A DNA stretch of 64,000 bases from Bugula neritina (taxonomy: Eukaryota; Bryozoa; Gymnolaemata; Cheilostomatida; Bugulidae), in contig OZ037765.1 of the NCBI GenBank assembly GCA_964035545.1, positions 2,083,001 to 2,147,000 on the forward strand, written 5' to 3'. Under the pieces are notes generated by a model. That model was not told the DNA's origin. It was given only the letters and a program-made list of their open reading frames with translations, and ran no database searches. How positions within the stretch are numbered: position 1 is the stretch's first letter; each line of letters begins with the position of its first letter. Below, in pieces: positions 26,271-39,847 of this stretch. The translations under genes were made by a program, and so were the position numbers.

Positions 26271-29200
26271 CTACTCATTAGACTTGCCTTTCTTTTTCTT
26301 CTTTTTAGGAGCTTCCTCTGCAATGCTGTCGTCAGCCGCTGGCTCTACTAAACAATCAATACCACTGCAGTGTGCCCAGACAAAATGGCAGCTGTTCACA
26401 GACACACCGAAATGCTTTAGCAGCAGAATAGCATTTCTATCATCTGACAAACTTCACTATATTCTCTGACATTGAATGCATCATTTATTCAGAATATAAG
26501 AGCAATAGTTGAACAACAAAATAAAAATAGTTGAATTTATTTGTGTTGTAAGAAGCACAGCATTTCATCAAAGTCTCAACACATTCAGCAAGCTTACTTG
26601 AGGCTTACACTGACATCAAACAGACGTACAGATTCTACACTAACACCTACCATTCTCCACGTCCTCAACTTCTGCTTTCCGTTTCTTCTTTTTCTTCTTC
26701 TCCACATCGCCGTTGACCAGCTCCTCTCCCTGAGACTCTGCTGTTATTGCTGCCTCTTTGACTGCCGCAGCTTCATCTTCCGCCAGTCGCTTCTCCTTCT
26801 TTTTCTTCTTCTTGGCTTTCTTAGCCAACTGAGCTTGTACAATTGATGCCTAGAAACAGACCACGTTACCACTATACCACCTGACTATACCATGTAACCA
26901 CCATACCACCTGACTATAACATGTTACCACTATACCATTTAACTATACCATGTTACCACTATACCACCTGACTATACCATGTTACCACTATACCATCTGA
27001 CTATACCACGTTACCACTATACCATCTAACTATACCATGTTACCACTATACCACCTGACTAGGCAAGACCACACAATACTATCATTCGAAACACCAAAGC
27101 ATTGTCAGTTATATATTCCAACTCGTGAAATCACCTCTTCAACTGCAGTTCCCATGACCTCCACATTCTTCTTAGGCAGCTCTCCGGTCTCATAGAACTT
27201 GAGTCGGTCTTCCATCTGCTGCTTCATAGCGTCTCCATACACTGTGGTAGGGTATTCTACACACACCAAATGCATGTTTACTAGTTGGCACTTGCTATAG
27301 GTAAGTTGATAAGTTTCAATCTAATATCTTTTTATAGCCAATCAATATTTTCAATTTATCTTTTACCATTCACATTCACCAATAAGTTTTGGAAATATCA
27401 GCAAGCCAGCAGCAAAATCAACACCTCCGAGTATAAACTTGGAATAGTATGGAGGGTGATGGTTGTAGTAGTGGCAGTAGTAGTACTAGTAGCAGCAGCA
27501 GCAGTAGTAGTACTAGTAGTAGCAGTAGTACTAGTAGTAGCAGTAGTACTAGTGGTAGTAGTAGTAGTAGCAGCAGCAGTAGTACTAGTACTACTACTGC
27601 TGCTGCTGTATTAGTACTACTAATACTACTACTAGTAGTACTAGTAGTATTAGTACTAGTAGTAGTAGTAGTAGTATACAACATACTAACAGCGCGTAGA
27701 CGAGATGTGTCCTGACGTGCCATTACCTGAAAAACAATCTATTCGGGAAGCAATAGAACACTTGTTGGCCAGGAACCGGGATATCCTTCCTTTGTTCTTA
27801 GCAACTGCTCGACCAATGAAAGCAGAGTGGTAGATGAGTCCATACTTAGGGGTGTTGGACCTGGTCTTCAGTGCTCTAGTAGGAGAGAAGAGAGTTGAAA
27901 CAATAAGGTACGATGCAGCCACTTAAGAACAATTATCACGTTTACAACCCACATGTAGGAACTGCTTACGAGTGTTACAGCTTTACACACCTGAACAGGG
28001 CTTTCTCTGCCCCCAGAATCTGTACTGTTGATGCCGGACATTTGGCTAGGTTGGTGAGGCTGCCAGCATGAGAAATGAGTCTTGCTCCAACCTAAACACA
28101 CATACAATAGTGTAAAGTATCTCTACAATAGCATTGGTGTCAAGTTGAATAATGAAATATTTTTATTCCCTTGGGGATGTAAGAGTAGTATTTATTTTCT
28201 TATTCCCATGATCTATGTGTGCAAATAGCTATAGCTATAACCACATAGATAACGATAATAGGCCATGACCACAGAAATAACTAAAACTCCATATTACATC
28301 ATAGCACCAGTAACTGTGAATTAGCAAACCTGTTAAAAAGCCTGATAAATTTTATGAATTCCTCTTGATACTATAAATACTACCGGAACACAAAAAAACC
28401 CACAAAAATATGTCCCTAATGAGAAACAATAAACTGCAACTGCATCAGTAAACACTTACGCTGTCGCCAATCAAAGCGCATAGATTTGGGCAAACGCTGC
28501 CCATTTTGTTGTGTAGATATTCAGCCAGCTCCTTCCTGTATTCAGCAAGAGAGACGACCTTCTTTGCAAATCTCTCAATGTTGATGAGATCAAGAGGAGA
28601 GATGTCCATGCCTGCACGACAATACGTGTTACTGTTGATACAATACAAGTTACTGTTGATACAATACAAGTTACTGTTGATACAATATCACAGCAACAAC
28701 CTGCAGACACCTGCTGACTGACTGACACTTACCCATAGAAGACTTGGATGCTGCCAGCACTGCCTCAGCCTGCGCAGTGTCACCAAGCACCTGTTCCACA
28801 GCCTCCATCTTGTCCTCCGAGAGCTGCTTTCTATCTCCGACAATAACCACCACGGAGGCATACTTGTAGTTGTCGCTCACAATCTTGAAGAGCTCTGGGA
28901 AGTGGTAGGAGTACCACTCTCTATGCACACACAGAATGGCAGATGTTATGACTTACTAGGGTCATGCTGTTTCATAACTAACTAGATTATAGCAGAATAC
29001 TATTATAGAAGTTATTATATGTATTTTATGTTTATTTTCGAAATGCACCTAAAAGGAACAGGAAAACCCACACATTTTACCTAGTTATTCTGGAATGTGC
29101 GTGTAAACTGTCAATATCAAACAATATATAGAAAATAGTGACATCTGGAATTGGAAAATAAAGTTTGACACATTATCTTAAATATACTACACAATATGAT

Positions 29201-31179
29201 TACAGAATTTCTTGGCAGCAGTTATCGAGCTGGAGTTATCTTACCGACAGCGCATGCTGAATGTGTTGACATCTTTGTCGAGTTGATCGAGTAGGTTAAT
29301 GCTCTGAATGATCATGTTGTCTGCTTTGTTGACGTTAAACTTGACCTTGCACCTGGAATAGCTGTGGCCCAGACCCAGCTGGGCCTTTGATGAGTTCACC
29401 TCCGTCAATCCCTTTATAAACTTGTGAAAGTGGAGTCTGATTCCTGGGGAAGAGAGTATGGCACATGTGACTGACACATGTCACTGACTGACACATGTCA
29501 CTGACTGACACATGTCACTAACTGACAGGTGTCACTAACCTAGCACCAAATGGCAGCATGTTATGTTACAAACACACACTATCAGTTCGAAAACTGTGAA
29601 GTTAGAACAGTTGAGATCTAAGATTTAATTACCATTTGATTGCTAATTTAACTCAAAATAAAATAGCATCCATATTCTATTTTAAAATAACATCAAGGCC
29701 ATGACAGGTATATAGAATGCACATTCTGTTTTGTTTAAATAAATGTCTTATTTTATTAGAAATCAACTGGCTTTGATTCTATTTATGCAGTGAATACCTC
29801 TGATAATTTCCGGGACAACTCCAGTGTGCTGGCACGATAACCCAAGTTCTTCATTTATTGATGCACTGAGTTTAGAATCTGAGACCCCAAGTACCACTTT
29901 GTCTTTTTTACTTGACTTTACATTTGACGACAGAAAGACTTTCAAGTCATCGTGAACAATCCCTGGACAACAATGTAAAAAGATGAATTACAAAGATACA
30001 ATTAGAAAGCAAATCCTTAAAGTTAAGTGAGTCCAGGTTTATGGAAATTTCAATCAATTGATAACACAAAGAAAAAAACACTATTTCACAATTTAGTTGA
30101 AATTATGGTTTTTTGCATAGAGCACGAGTTAACAACTGATAGGAAAACTTTCAGAGACACACACATCTTAAGTAATTGGAATTTAAAAAAAAACTGAGAA
30201 ATTTAAAAATGTTACCTTCGGAGATGCTGTTACAGTTATCCAAAGCATTGGTTCCACTTTTGAAAGGGAGGAAAGATAGGAGTGATACAATGCTCTTAAA
30301 CGAGGCCACATCACTTAGACTAGCTTCAACCTGAGGTATCATCAAGCCAACCTCCTCAAATTCTCGCACGTTGAACAGGCCGTAGCCCGAGGCATGCTCA
30401 AACAAAATAATCAACCGATGGCCACCCTACAATGAAAAAAATCGTACTACTTTTAAAAGACATATGACTATCACTATTAGACTGAGTTATTAAAGCTATT
30501 GACACTATGACTGTTAATATATTATATATCAATATGTAGATTATTCTGAGATTGAGAGCTTAGTAAATTTATGAAATTAAATAAATAAGGTTAGTAGAAA
30601 TTGAAGCACCCGTGCTTGGTTTATTGCAACAAAAAGCTAATTATAATAATGGTAAAAAAGCATCAGACTAGCTTGCGTTTTACTAGGTTAGCTTGCTGGA
30701 ATAGCTTAACAGTTACTGGTCATCTAGTGTACAAGCAACAATTGCAAAGTCAATAACTAGTAATCTTGATCTTCATTTTGATCCAGTGCGCGCACAACAA
30801 AGTCAAATTGAAATACAATAACTAAAGTGTATGATTGCCAAGCCTAAAAAATACTTATCGAATAATCCGTTACGATACGATACTAAGAGCAGCTTCGAGT
30901 GTAGCAGAGTACAAGACAAGGCGGCTGTGCGACAGGTTAGACTTGAAAATCAAATTCAAATAGAAATTCAAATTGCAACTGGAAGTCATTGTCAATTTCA
31001 AAGTGCATTTCAAATTGCTTACTTGAAGCCTAAAACTATTTCTAAACTTGTTGGTATATATTTCACAAATACTTATAAAACATAATTTTTATATATTATG
31101 AGCATACTATTTATATTCATCACGAAAATTATTATTTGAACAGTTACGCTAAGATTTACTCAACCGATCCACTTACCAT
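26271..31179 (-). CDS. NOP56: NOP56, box C/D snoRNP core protein (complete, 11 coding exons, 521 aa)
   Basis: Exons: 31177-31179 (ATG only), 30216-30426, 29798-29962, 29245-29443, 28733-28920, 28460-28611, 27991-28091, 27727-27875, 27135-27256, 26651-26849, 26271-26347. Total 1566 nt, all phases agree. The N-terminal domain has [12 protein letters not shown] and [14 protein letters not shown]. The middle coiled-coil region has [40 protein letters not shown] and [12 protein letters not shown]. The NOP domain has [20 protein letters not shown] and the signature [20 protein letters not shown]. The tail is KKEK/KKKK-rich, as in NOP56 and NOP58; the motifs fit NOP56 better. The protein scaffolds fibrillarin on box C/D snoRNAs that guide rRNA 2'-O-methylation in the nucleolus. 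No canonical box C/D snoRNA was found in its introns. Confidence 0.95.
26855..27065. repeat. About 29-base minisatellite in NOP56 intron 9
   Basis: Roughly seven copies of CCATGTTACCACTATACCAC plus CTGACTATA, beginning some 12 bases from the exon 10 acceptor. Confidence 0.88.
27455..27680. repeat. Compound trinucleotide repeat (AGT/AGC/ACT)
   Basis: GTAGTAGTACTAGTAGCAGC-type sequence with a switch from AGT to ACT in the middle, so the two halves are complementary. Lies in NOP56 intron 8 and gives false Ser- or Val/Leu-rich open frames on both strands. Confidence 0.9.
28614..28690. repeat. 21-base repeat beside the NOP56 exon 6 acceptor
   Basis: Three to four copies of GTTACTGTTGATACAATACA. 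On the - strand each copy carries ATCAACAG, an acceptor-like AG, and the array ends about 10 bases before the true TCGTGCAG acceptor. Confidence 0.8.
29462..29535. repeat. 22-base repeat GACTGACACATGTCACTGAC in NOP56 intron 3
   Basis: About three to four copies, partly palindromic around ACATGT, starting within 20 bases of the exon 4 acceptor. Confidence 0.8.
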
Positions 31180-32186
31180 GCTGACCAGAACGCGTGAAGA
31201 CAGGAAATGGAACGCAGAAACGGCTAACGTTGTTTTCGATTGGTTTTAGGTGCATTAGCGAGTCCGTTATTAATATTGTTGACAGATGCAAAGGGTTAAA
31301 GTTCATAACAATGATGATAGATCACACTGGTTTTTATTGGGCATGAATTATTGAACGGTTTGGTAATTTAACAGTTGCTGATGGACTTGCAGCTAAAGTT
31401 CTAGTTGTTGTAAGTATGACTGTAAAATTTGTATCAATATATTTACATTTGAATCAGAAAACACATGATTTTATATGTACTTTTTGTTATTTTTTTACTA
31501 TCTGTAGACTTTAAACTTTAAAGCGTAGTACTACTAGTACTAGTAGTGTAGTACTACTAGTACTAGTCACTAGTGTCTAGTACAAGTTGAGTTCATGTTG
31601 TTTTTTCATATTAATATTATTTAAATATTATTTGTGTCATCGCCATACCCAATCTAAATCTCATAGTCAAACTGATACTCATAGATGATAGCCACAGTGA
31701 CAGTGATAATCATAGTGGTCGTCAAAGTTATGTCATAGTGTAGGTCATGGTCAGTAATTCAAGTTGTATGGAGTTCGATAGATTAAATTCTATCATAATA
31801 AATATAAATATAATATATTAGTATTACTTTGATACTAATACTAATACTGAGTAATACTCTAAGAGTGAGTAGTCTTAGTAAATCAAAGTGTCACATTTTT
31901 ACTTACCTAAACTGAAAGTCAAAATACTAAAAATTGTATAAAGGCTGAAGATTTTTATTTTAAAATGTCTGAAATGATAAAAAAACTTGATGAATGTGAA
32001 TAAGAATGTGATGTTCACCCCATTGCTTTTGTATTCATTGTGTATTTTTAAAAACAATTAATATAAATTAAAATTGTTTACTGAGTTCACACGATTCAGT
32101 TATAATCTAACAATATTCCACAACAGAGTTTTGAGTTATTTCTTTGCATTTATTTACTTGCTTTATTTATTTGTATCCTTCACTTG
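31180..32186. other. NOP56 5' flank and TMC 3' flank
   Basis: No coding exon seen. It includes GTAGTACTACTAGTACTAG motifs at 31525-31575 and degenerate ATAGTGATAATCATAG-type sequence at 31620-31870. TTTATT at about 32150 and 32162 reads AATAAA on the - strand just past the TMC stop codon and is a likely poly(A) signal. Confidence 0.6.
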
Positions 32187-35100
32187 TTATACATTGTCAG
32201 TTCCATTAGTTTTAGCAGCAACATCACGATTATTTCTTCGTTGTTTCATTTTTGCCAAAAATCTAGTAGTAGCTAGAGCAGCTCCCAAAGATACAGGATG
32301 TTCATTCTCATTGCTCACTATGTCTGTGTTGACATTTGAGGTGGTTTCATCATTAAGTGTTTGATTCTTGAATGCACCCATTCCATGCAGGGCTTTCAAT
32401 GCTGTAAATGAAGTTCCTAATTGGTTAGGCTTTTCTTTAGAACTTTTCGGTCTAGCTGCTTCATCAGCCATACTAAACACTCTTTTTTTCCCTTCTGTAC
32501 GTTCATAATTCAATTGTTTTTTAAGATCCAGCACAGCTCCCTTCAACGCATCATTGTTTGATTTTAAGTAGTATAAAATAAGAAATAGTAGTATAAATAT
32601 TGGAATTAATGCTCCCGGAGAGGATGCATACTCAAACACATTGTTGGCACTCGCTGGCAAAACTTCATCCATCCAGTTGGTCAGGGCCAAATACATGAAG
32701 TCTATTTTACTAAATGGCCCACAAATTTGAGATGTCTTTATCGTAACCATTGCAAAAGCTGTTGGAACCATCACAACGTATAGCATGAACAGCAAAATTA
32801 GCAAATAAAAGTTGCTACTCCCAGCTTTGAATATTCTTTCTTCCGGCACATTGCATACCATTACTGACCAAGCTCTTACATAAAACAATAGCAGCAGTTT
32901 GAGGAGATTAAACACGGGCAGGCCTGGTGAAAACAAAGTTCCCATCCAAACCATACCTTGATTGTAGACCAAGTGAAGTAGATTTTCTGCAAGTGAAAAT
33001 GTGGCATATCCAGGGAAGTTCCTCTCCAAATCCCAGCACCAACAGGCATTGCATACTTTGATCAATACAGCTTTGAAAAACTCAGACCCGTAAATCATAG
33101 CAATTGTTGTGACCAAATCAAACACAGTAAGCTTGAACAACTCTTGGCCTATCATGGTCTCCCAGCATGTGGTTTCTGGTACAAACCTTTCGACACAGTT
33201 ACTTATGCTAAAGTTACTTTCTGTGGTCAAGTTAAAAAGCTCTAGTGAACTTCCTTCATTTGAACAAAAGATTATTCCAGATAGATTTGTATTTTCATAA
33301 AAAGTTTGGTTTTGTTCCATAGCAGTTTCTTGAATGTCTTGTATCTTCCCATAAAGTGCAATGTATAAAGTGTATAAGTTAAGGAGATAAAGTGTAAGCA
33401 GTCGATACAAAGACCACTGCAATGCCACACGAGGATGATAATCTTCTAAACTAGCTATAAGATCAAACAATATTGGAAATATGGATGTGACCAAAGCCAT
33501 TACAATTGATATTTCGTTTTTCTCCCAAAACGTTGCAGAGTCTGACCCAGACTCTTTAATTCTCTGTTCGATAGCCTTAGATCTTTTTACTGTCAAGGAT
33601 ATAGCATAAGTACTAGCTCCTAGGACTAACATCACCATAAAGTTGGCCATGACTCGTAGAAATTTCAGTTTCTTACTGATTTTCTTTTTTGCCTCTTTTT
33701 GTTCTGTTATACTTTCTCGGATGCCAACCAAAATGGACTTGAATTTGTTTTTAGCAGTTTCAGAGTTTCCTATCATGTAATCCCAGTTAGCAAAAGTTTT
33801 CCAAGAAAATGTGAAGTTGTCATCTTTGTCGGATGCTTTTTCATCTTTGGCGTTAGATGCAATTTGTTTAAGGATTGCTATAAAGCTGTAAGCAAATGTT
33901 GCTAGGTTTGCCAATAAGTAAGCTAGAGGCATTCTGTATCCTGAATCGAATTTCTGCACACCGGAGTAGTAACCGTAGAATAATGGAGAGTATTTCACAT
34001 ATCCTTCAAAGTTCCAAGCAGTTGAGAGATAAGCTGCCAACTCAGTTTCATTTTCTAAAACAATTGGATAACTGACAATGTTGGTAAAACTCATAGGTAA
34101 AAGCAAGGTGTTGTCTCATTGTTGTAAAAGTTTTTTAGACAAAATAGGCAAACATTACTAATTTAGCAAATTTTTGAAGTTAAGTATTGTAACAATACGA
34201 TGGAAAGCATATAGAAAGTATGAGTTATAATAGTAATGGGAAAAGCATTTAAGTGATCTGAGTCACTTAGTTGAGCAGTTTTAACCAGTATTTACTCACT
34301 ATGGTATTGCAAACAAATTATCTTGAGATAGAGGCTCTGAAAAATACGTCAGTCCTTAAGATCGGCAAAAAGTTGTATAGGAATTATCACACCATAAACA
34401 TATAATCTAAGACACAACTCAATGAGTGAATAATTTGTATAGCATATAACCTGGAACAGTTTTATAATCCACTGTTCCCCATTTTGGACCAAAAACAACT
34501 TCAGGGGCAATGACCACTCCTCCCATAATCACTGCTTGCATAATGTTGGTCCAAAAGATCCATCTGAGAAAAGTAAAGTAAGAAGCAGTAACACTGCCAA
34601 AGTAGCTTTCAATGAGCTTGATTTTGTTCTCCCACGGTACCAGCAAGGCTGCATAGTTTAGGATTTCTCTAGAAGCTTTTGTCCACAAAGCCTATAACAA
34701 CCAGATATGACAAGTATTGCAAACACATCGATGAATGTTGCAAGCTAGTTTTTTGCTTAGCCTCCATCTCTTTAAATATACAATTATGTGAATTCTTAAA
34801 TATAAAAGCACTAATGCTTATATATGTACAAATACATCTACTGGCATAACATTCTATGTTTAGCAAATAGGGGTGTTATTTCGAGCAATTTTTGTCATAA
34901 AATGTAGCTACTAGTTACTCTTTCTTACCTTTCCTCGTGCAAAATCTCCTGCCCCTCCTGATTTGCTCAGTTTTCCCTCAAACTTACTAGTGTACTCTCT
35001 TGCTTCCTTAAGCATTCTCATCTTCTTCCTTAGCGGCCATGTTTTATCTTTGACACCGTTTAATACCTATAATTACACGGAGTGTTACTGGTTGGAATAG

Positions 35101-38100
35101 TTCCTGACTTTAACCCTGTGTTGCTATCTTACACAATTATGCAATAGATATAAATACTTGTAAAAGCCTATAAGTTTCAGTTTTATTTTTTGATCTATAT
35201 TTAATATGTTCGCACCTCTTTGTAAAACTTAATCTTTTCAAAGATTTGTTCTTCTGTTCTTTTTACCAGCTCTGGGTCTAAGACTACAAAATTAATAGGC
35301 ATGTTTTAATGTACTTTTTGTTATGTTTCCTTATTGAAAATTTAATAAGAGCAATTGATACTCACTTGCAATATAAACATGAAAAAATAACAATATAATA
35401 TTATGCAGCTTTAAGAGTAGGGAGCAGCAGCGGTGTAGGGGCTAGGGTGCTGACGTAGTCAATCTGAGGCTATAAGTTGAATTGTAGTAAAGGCCATTGG
35501 TGATGTTATGAAGAGCATCCAATCATAATTGCTTCAGTGCTACATCAGAAAAAGTCGTAGCTTAGTTTTGTGTTGATTTTAATTGGTAAGGTTACGAACC
35601 GTCAGTGTCGAATTCATTATCCTTAGACTTAGCTAGCACTTCCTCCATGTACTCTATGTTTACATCTCCTGGTGGCACTTCATCATTGTCACGCTGCCCT
35701 TCCCAGACATCGCTGTCTCTTACTATGCGCTCCTCTCCCATCTCAACATCTATTTCATTGCATACAGATGCCTCTACAAACATTTCACAACATTTGTCAA
35801 AGTTACTATTCAACTGTTAGCTTCATAGTGAAAGCAGTAAGCACCTATCACAGTCTGGCTGATTAAATTGCTTTTATATTTTCACATGCAGTTTAGCTAT
35901 GGTTATAAAATATTTCTTGGTCAAATTTTGACTAGTCTTTTTGATGCAAGGTAGTTTCAATAAAAAAGTTTTCCATTTGTAAATTTCAAAATTTGATATT
36001 AGTATAACTTTTTTATTATATATATATGTATAATATATACACAATAGGATTTTAATCACATAGATAATAGCACAGACATTTTTTTAATTTATACCTTCTT
36101 GTGGATTTTCTGACTGCTTTTCAATCGCTTCCAACACATCATGAAGAGTTTTATCATCAAGTGATTCCTCTTCATTGCTTGTGTTCTCTGCGGTAAAATA
36201 ATTTAGACATTTCAACATATAGCCTTTGTTTATCAGCTTTATAGATCTCCAGTTATACTTCCTTCAAAATTCTCTCTGCTATCTTTAGGTTAATTTGATA
36301 TTTTCTTGGTTATTTTTCAGGAATGTTCAATTTAGCTTAATCACATAAAGCTATTATGCCACTTCTAAATATACAAGCTCCATAAAATAGTTCTAAAAAA
36401 GCTTAAAATTTGGTATAAATATATCTATTTTAGCCCCATAGAGTTATTGAGTTAATACTTGAGTATATCCTATTAGATTTTTATAAGGCTCTTTTAGTGT
36501 ATTACTTAAGGCCAGTCATGCAGTTTTATACCTATTTACCATATTTATCATTATCAGCTAATTTCAGCTATTAAAGAAAGTTATAATTAGCCCATTTTGC
36601 TGAACTTGAATTCATGCCTACATGCTGCTACCAAAATTTTTGGAAACTTGAATGATTACGTCACATTAAAATTATAGCAGAAAAGTTCCTTCTGCAGATA
36701 TGCAACCCCAAATGTAAGCTGTTTCTAAGGTCAGCAAGTCATTTGATTAAACTTCAAACCTGAAATTTTTTTTAAGAAGTTACAAGTTTAAATGCTGATA
36801 CTAATTTATGACCAACATTCTCAAAAATGCTGTATAAACAGACCTTTATTTTTCATGGCATCTTTTGATAAATCCATCTCTTTTGAGTCCATCAAATTCT
36901 CAGCTACTAAATCGTGATCTGCAAAAATATTTTTCAATCTATTATAAATAAAAAATCTCTTTTTGTTAAAGTATGCAGCTTGTGAGGCAAAGCTTCATGT
37001 TACCGCAGGCTCATCAGACTTCCCTTGTAAGTTATTCTCAACTAGGCTACATTCCCCTGACTTTATGTCGTGGAAAAAGTTTTAAAAATGTGTTTGGTGT
37101 TGAAGTATATTGATATTATATTACATATTATGTTGTAATAATTAGTAATTAAAGTGTTTACTTACTTACTTTAAATGATGTTAAATGCTATAATAATAGC
37201 ATTTACCTTTACCTTACTCAGCGTTTCATGGAGCATTTTAAGTTGAAGTTTACAGAACGTCCTGGAGCTACAGCTTTCAATTTAAAACTAACCATCATCA
37301 TTCAGTTAGCAAATTATATTTAGAAAGATAACAACTTATTTATATTTATTTAAGCTCAGCCTACGTATTGAATCAAACTCATTGGTTTATATAACCTAAA
37401 GTTAATAATATCCACAACCTTGTGAACTCATCTTTTCTGGTGTCTTTACATCTTTTTCTGCTGACTCATCAGTGAGATCTTTCTCTTTAGATTCTTGTGA
37501 ATCACTTGCCAAACCTAATCCCTCAGCCAACTCTTCTGTTTTCCCTTCTTTAACTTGTTCATTGTTTACTTGAGAAATGTTTTCAACTTCCTTTTTGGTC
37601 TCATTTGGCTGATTTAGTTTCTTTTTTGAGAAAATAGCAGCATTTAATTTTGACTTTTTCTTGTTTACTTTTACCTGTTTTTCTTTTTCAGACTTTCTGT
37701 GTGAGTCTTTCTTACTGGTTGAGCTGGCAGCTTTATTCACTGATTTCAACTCACCATGTTTGTTTGTCTTTTGATTAGTTTCAGCACATTTTCTTGCAGG
37801 TTCTGATTTAGGATTGGGCTTCTTTTCTTCTCTCTCAGTAACTTTTTCTTTTTTTGCTGTAGTAATTGGTTCTATTTTACTCTTCCCTTGTAAAACTTTA
37901 TCTTTTAGAACTACTTTTGATTTTATTATTCTATGTTGAGCCTTTATGCTGCTTTTTTCATAGTTCTTCAGTCTGCTTTTCTGGTTCCTTTTTGCGGTCA
38001 CAAAGTTGTCCTGGTGTTTCTTTCTAGGCTGCTCTTTAGTACTGCCAAAATTTTCTGCAAGTTTATAGAACTGAATAAGATATTTATAAATTTAAGAGCC

Positions 38101-38401
38101 ATTTGTAGTAACCGTGTAATTTTGTTTTAAACTTTGATTTTCTACCTTAACTTTTCATGTCACTTTGAATGCATGAAACTTCTATGCATCATTTAAAACC
38201 TAGTTTTAGTGACCATTCTACCAACTCCACGCTTGTATTCTATCATGATAAACAAGCATATAATTATTCATAGTTTATTTCTGGTGTCATACCTCTATTA
38301 AGTCTGCGGACTTTGCTGGTAGAATATTGTGATTGAGTTCTCTTCACTGGCGCCATTTTCCTGGTCTTCTTGTATCGAGTTGGAGTCAGCGATCTAAACA
38401 T
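32187..38401 (-). CDS. Transmembrane channel-like (TMC) protein, 9 coding exons, about 1153 aa
   Basis: Exons: 38293-38401, 37419-38054, 36844-36918, 36095-36187, 35600-35773, 35216-35283, 34929-35066, 34451-34691, 32187-34114. Phases agree; total 3462 nt. The first about 385 residues are hydrophilic and charged: a 212-codon Lys/Glu-rich exon, then acidic ones. They are followed by the family block LKEAREYTSKFEGKLSK, LLVPWENKIKLIESYFGS and FTFLRWIFWTNIMQ (helix 1). The 642-codon last exon holds the other helices and the TMC signature CWETMIGQELFKLTVFDL at about residue 828. TMC proteins are plasma-membrane ion channel subunits, TMC1/2 in mechanotransduction. The subfamily is not settled. The start is least certain: ATG at 38401 is in frame, and a second Met (KMAPVKR) follows 13 codons later. 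The acceptor before 34114 has a weak pyrimidine tract. Confidence 0.9.
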
Positions 38402-38610
38402 ACATACATCTCCAATAGGTAATACAATATTATCTATTTATAATTGGTAATACAATATTATGAAAAGGTACTGTACTGTTTAATTTACTACCTTTAAACT
38501 TTTTAATTTGCAAGTAGCTAGTGAAACTAATGCTTTATACTTTTCCTGCAGAGTTTGACCTGTTATTATACACATATGATATTTTATATGCAATCGTGAT
38601 ATAGATGATG

Positions 38611-39847
38611 TCATTGTTGTGCATAAAAAGTTGATGAATTCACTTCCCTTGCTCGGTGAAAGAAAGGGTTTGAATGAATTGTCTTCCCATTTTCAGGGAA
38701 GTCAATCTGCAGAGATTTTGTTTTCATTTTCGGAGGTTTTAGCTTTGGTTCTGGGATTGCCTGAATCTTTTTTTCAGTTTGAGTTCCAATCGATGCTTGA
38801 ACTTCATCTTCTTGATTTTCCTATATAATTTTATGTGTATATTATAATGCAACAGTCACGTCAATATCCTAATATCCTGTTTTTATTTGATATTACATAT
38901 ATATGAGTGTGTGTATAAGAAAGCCTGTACAATACCTGATTGATAGCAGCTTCAACAGTTTGAAGATCTGTATCAGCTACATGCACCGTTGTTTTCATTA
39001 GGTTTGGTGTTGGATTGGGTGGGTAGGGAGGTGTCCCTACTTCTATAGGGGGTATAGAAACAGGAGAATCTGTAGCCGCGCTTTGACTGAATCTGTCGTC
39101 AAAAGGCTTCCATTGTGAAACTACCTGAACATTTTAATAAGACTTTATTGACGTTTTGAGCAATTAAATTGTGTTGTGATAAATGATATTTATATCATAG
39201 GAAATTATTAAGCCTGTGTTCTAAATGAAATATTCAACTTTGTTAGCTTAGGCTGCTCTATTTATTCTCCAGACACTATTATTAACACAGCCATATATAG
39301 ACTACTCACTTGTGAATTATAGCCTGTAGTACCAGCATTGTTGTTGTGTTGATTCACAGATCCTCCAGTATAATAAAATGTGGACTGGGCAGAGAAAAGA
39401 GAGCTGGTGCTGTTTTCTCTCTCTTTCAGTTTACCTGCAGAATATTTACCTGCGAAAGTATTATTCAAAATATTCACCTGCAGAAATCAATTTTTAATAA
39501 ATGTTACAAATTGGAAGCAATTTTATCTTGTTTAAACATTTGACATCACAAACACAAATATACATCTTACTTCCATAAAATTGTTCAAATTTTCACATCT
39601 TTCTAAATTTAATGTTGTATTTCATGATACACTATCTTGATTAAAATGCACACCTAATGCTGTCAAATTTGTGCACGTTAAATCATATCTTAATATAATG
39701 AACATTCATCACAGTTATTATAGTTGGTATGAAGCATACAGTCAAATAGTACTATTCACCTCTTAGAAAGCTGATGGAGTTTATTGCCCTTGCCAGCATG
39801 AATACTGGAACATTTGAAGCTTCATTCACTTGCTCTTTCTTCTCCAT
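38611..39847 (-). CDS. Unrecognised four-exon gene, about 203-208 aa
   Basis: Exons 39760-39847 (ATG MEKKEQVNEASNVPVFMLAR), 39310-39434 (or to 39449), 38936-39124, 38611-38820 (TGA at 38611-38613). All junctions are GT-AG with matching phase. No signal peptide or membrane helix is seen. The protein has a Ser/Asn/Gln-rich second exon, a proline-rich third exon (PPIEVGTPPYPPNPTPN), and a basic then mixed end (KLKPPKMKTKSLQID, NPFFHRAREVNSS). I do not recognise it and assign no function. It sits just upstream of TMC on the same strand. The phases do not allow its last exon to splice into the first TMC exon in frame, so I treat it as a separate gene. It could still be a TMC 5' region if I have missed a donor. 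Confidence 0.5.

Noticed and set aside
26348-30426. Box C/D snoRNA candidates in NOP56 introns, such as the TTGATGA-like word near 26570 with CTGA near 26495
   Set aside because: The C box deviates from RTGATGA, no terminal stem was found and no guide region could be assigned.
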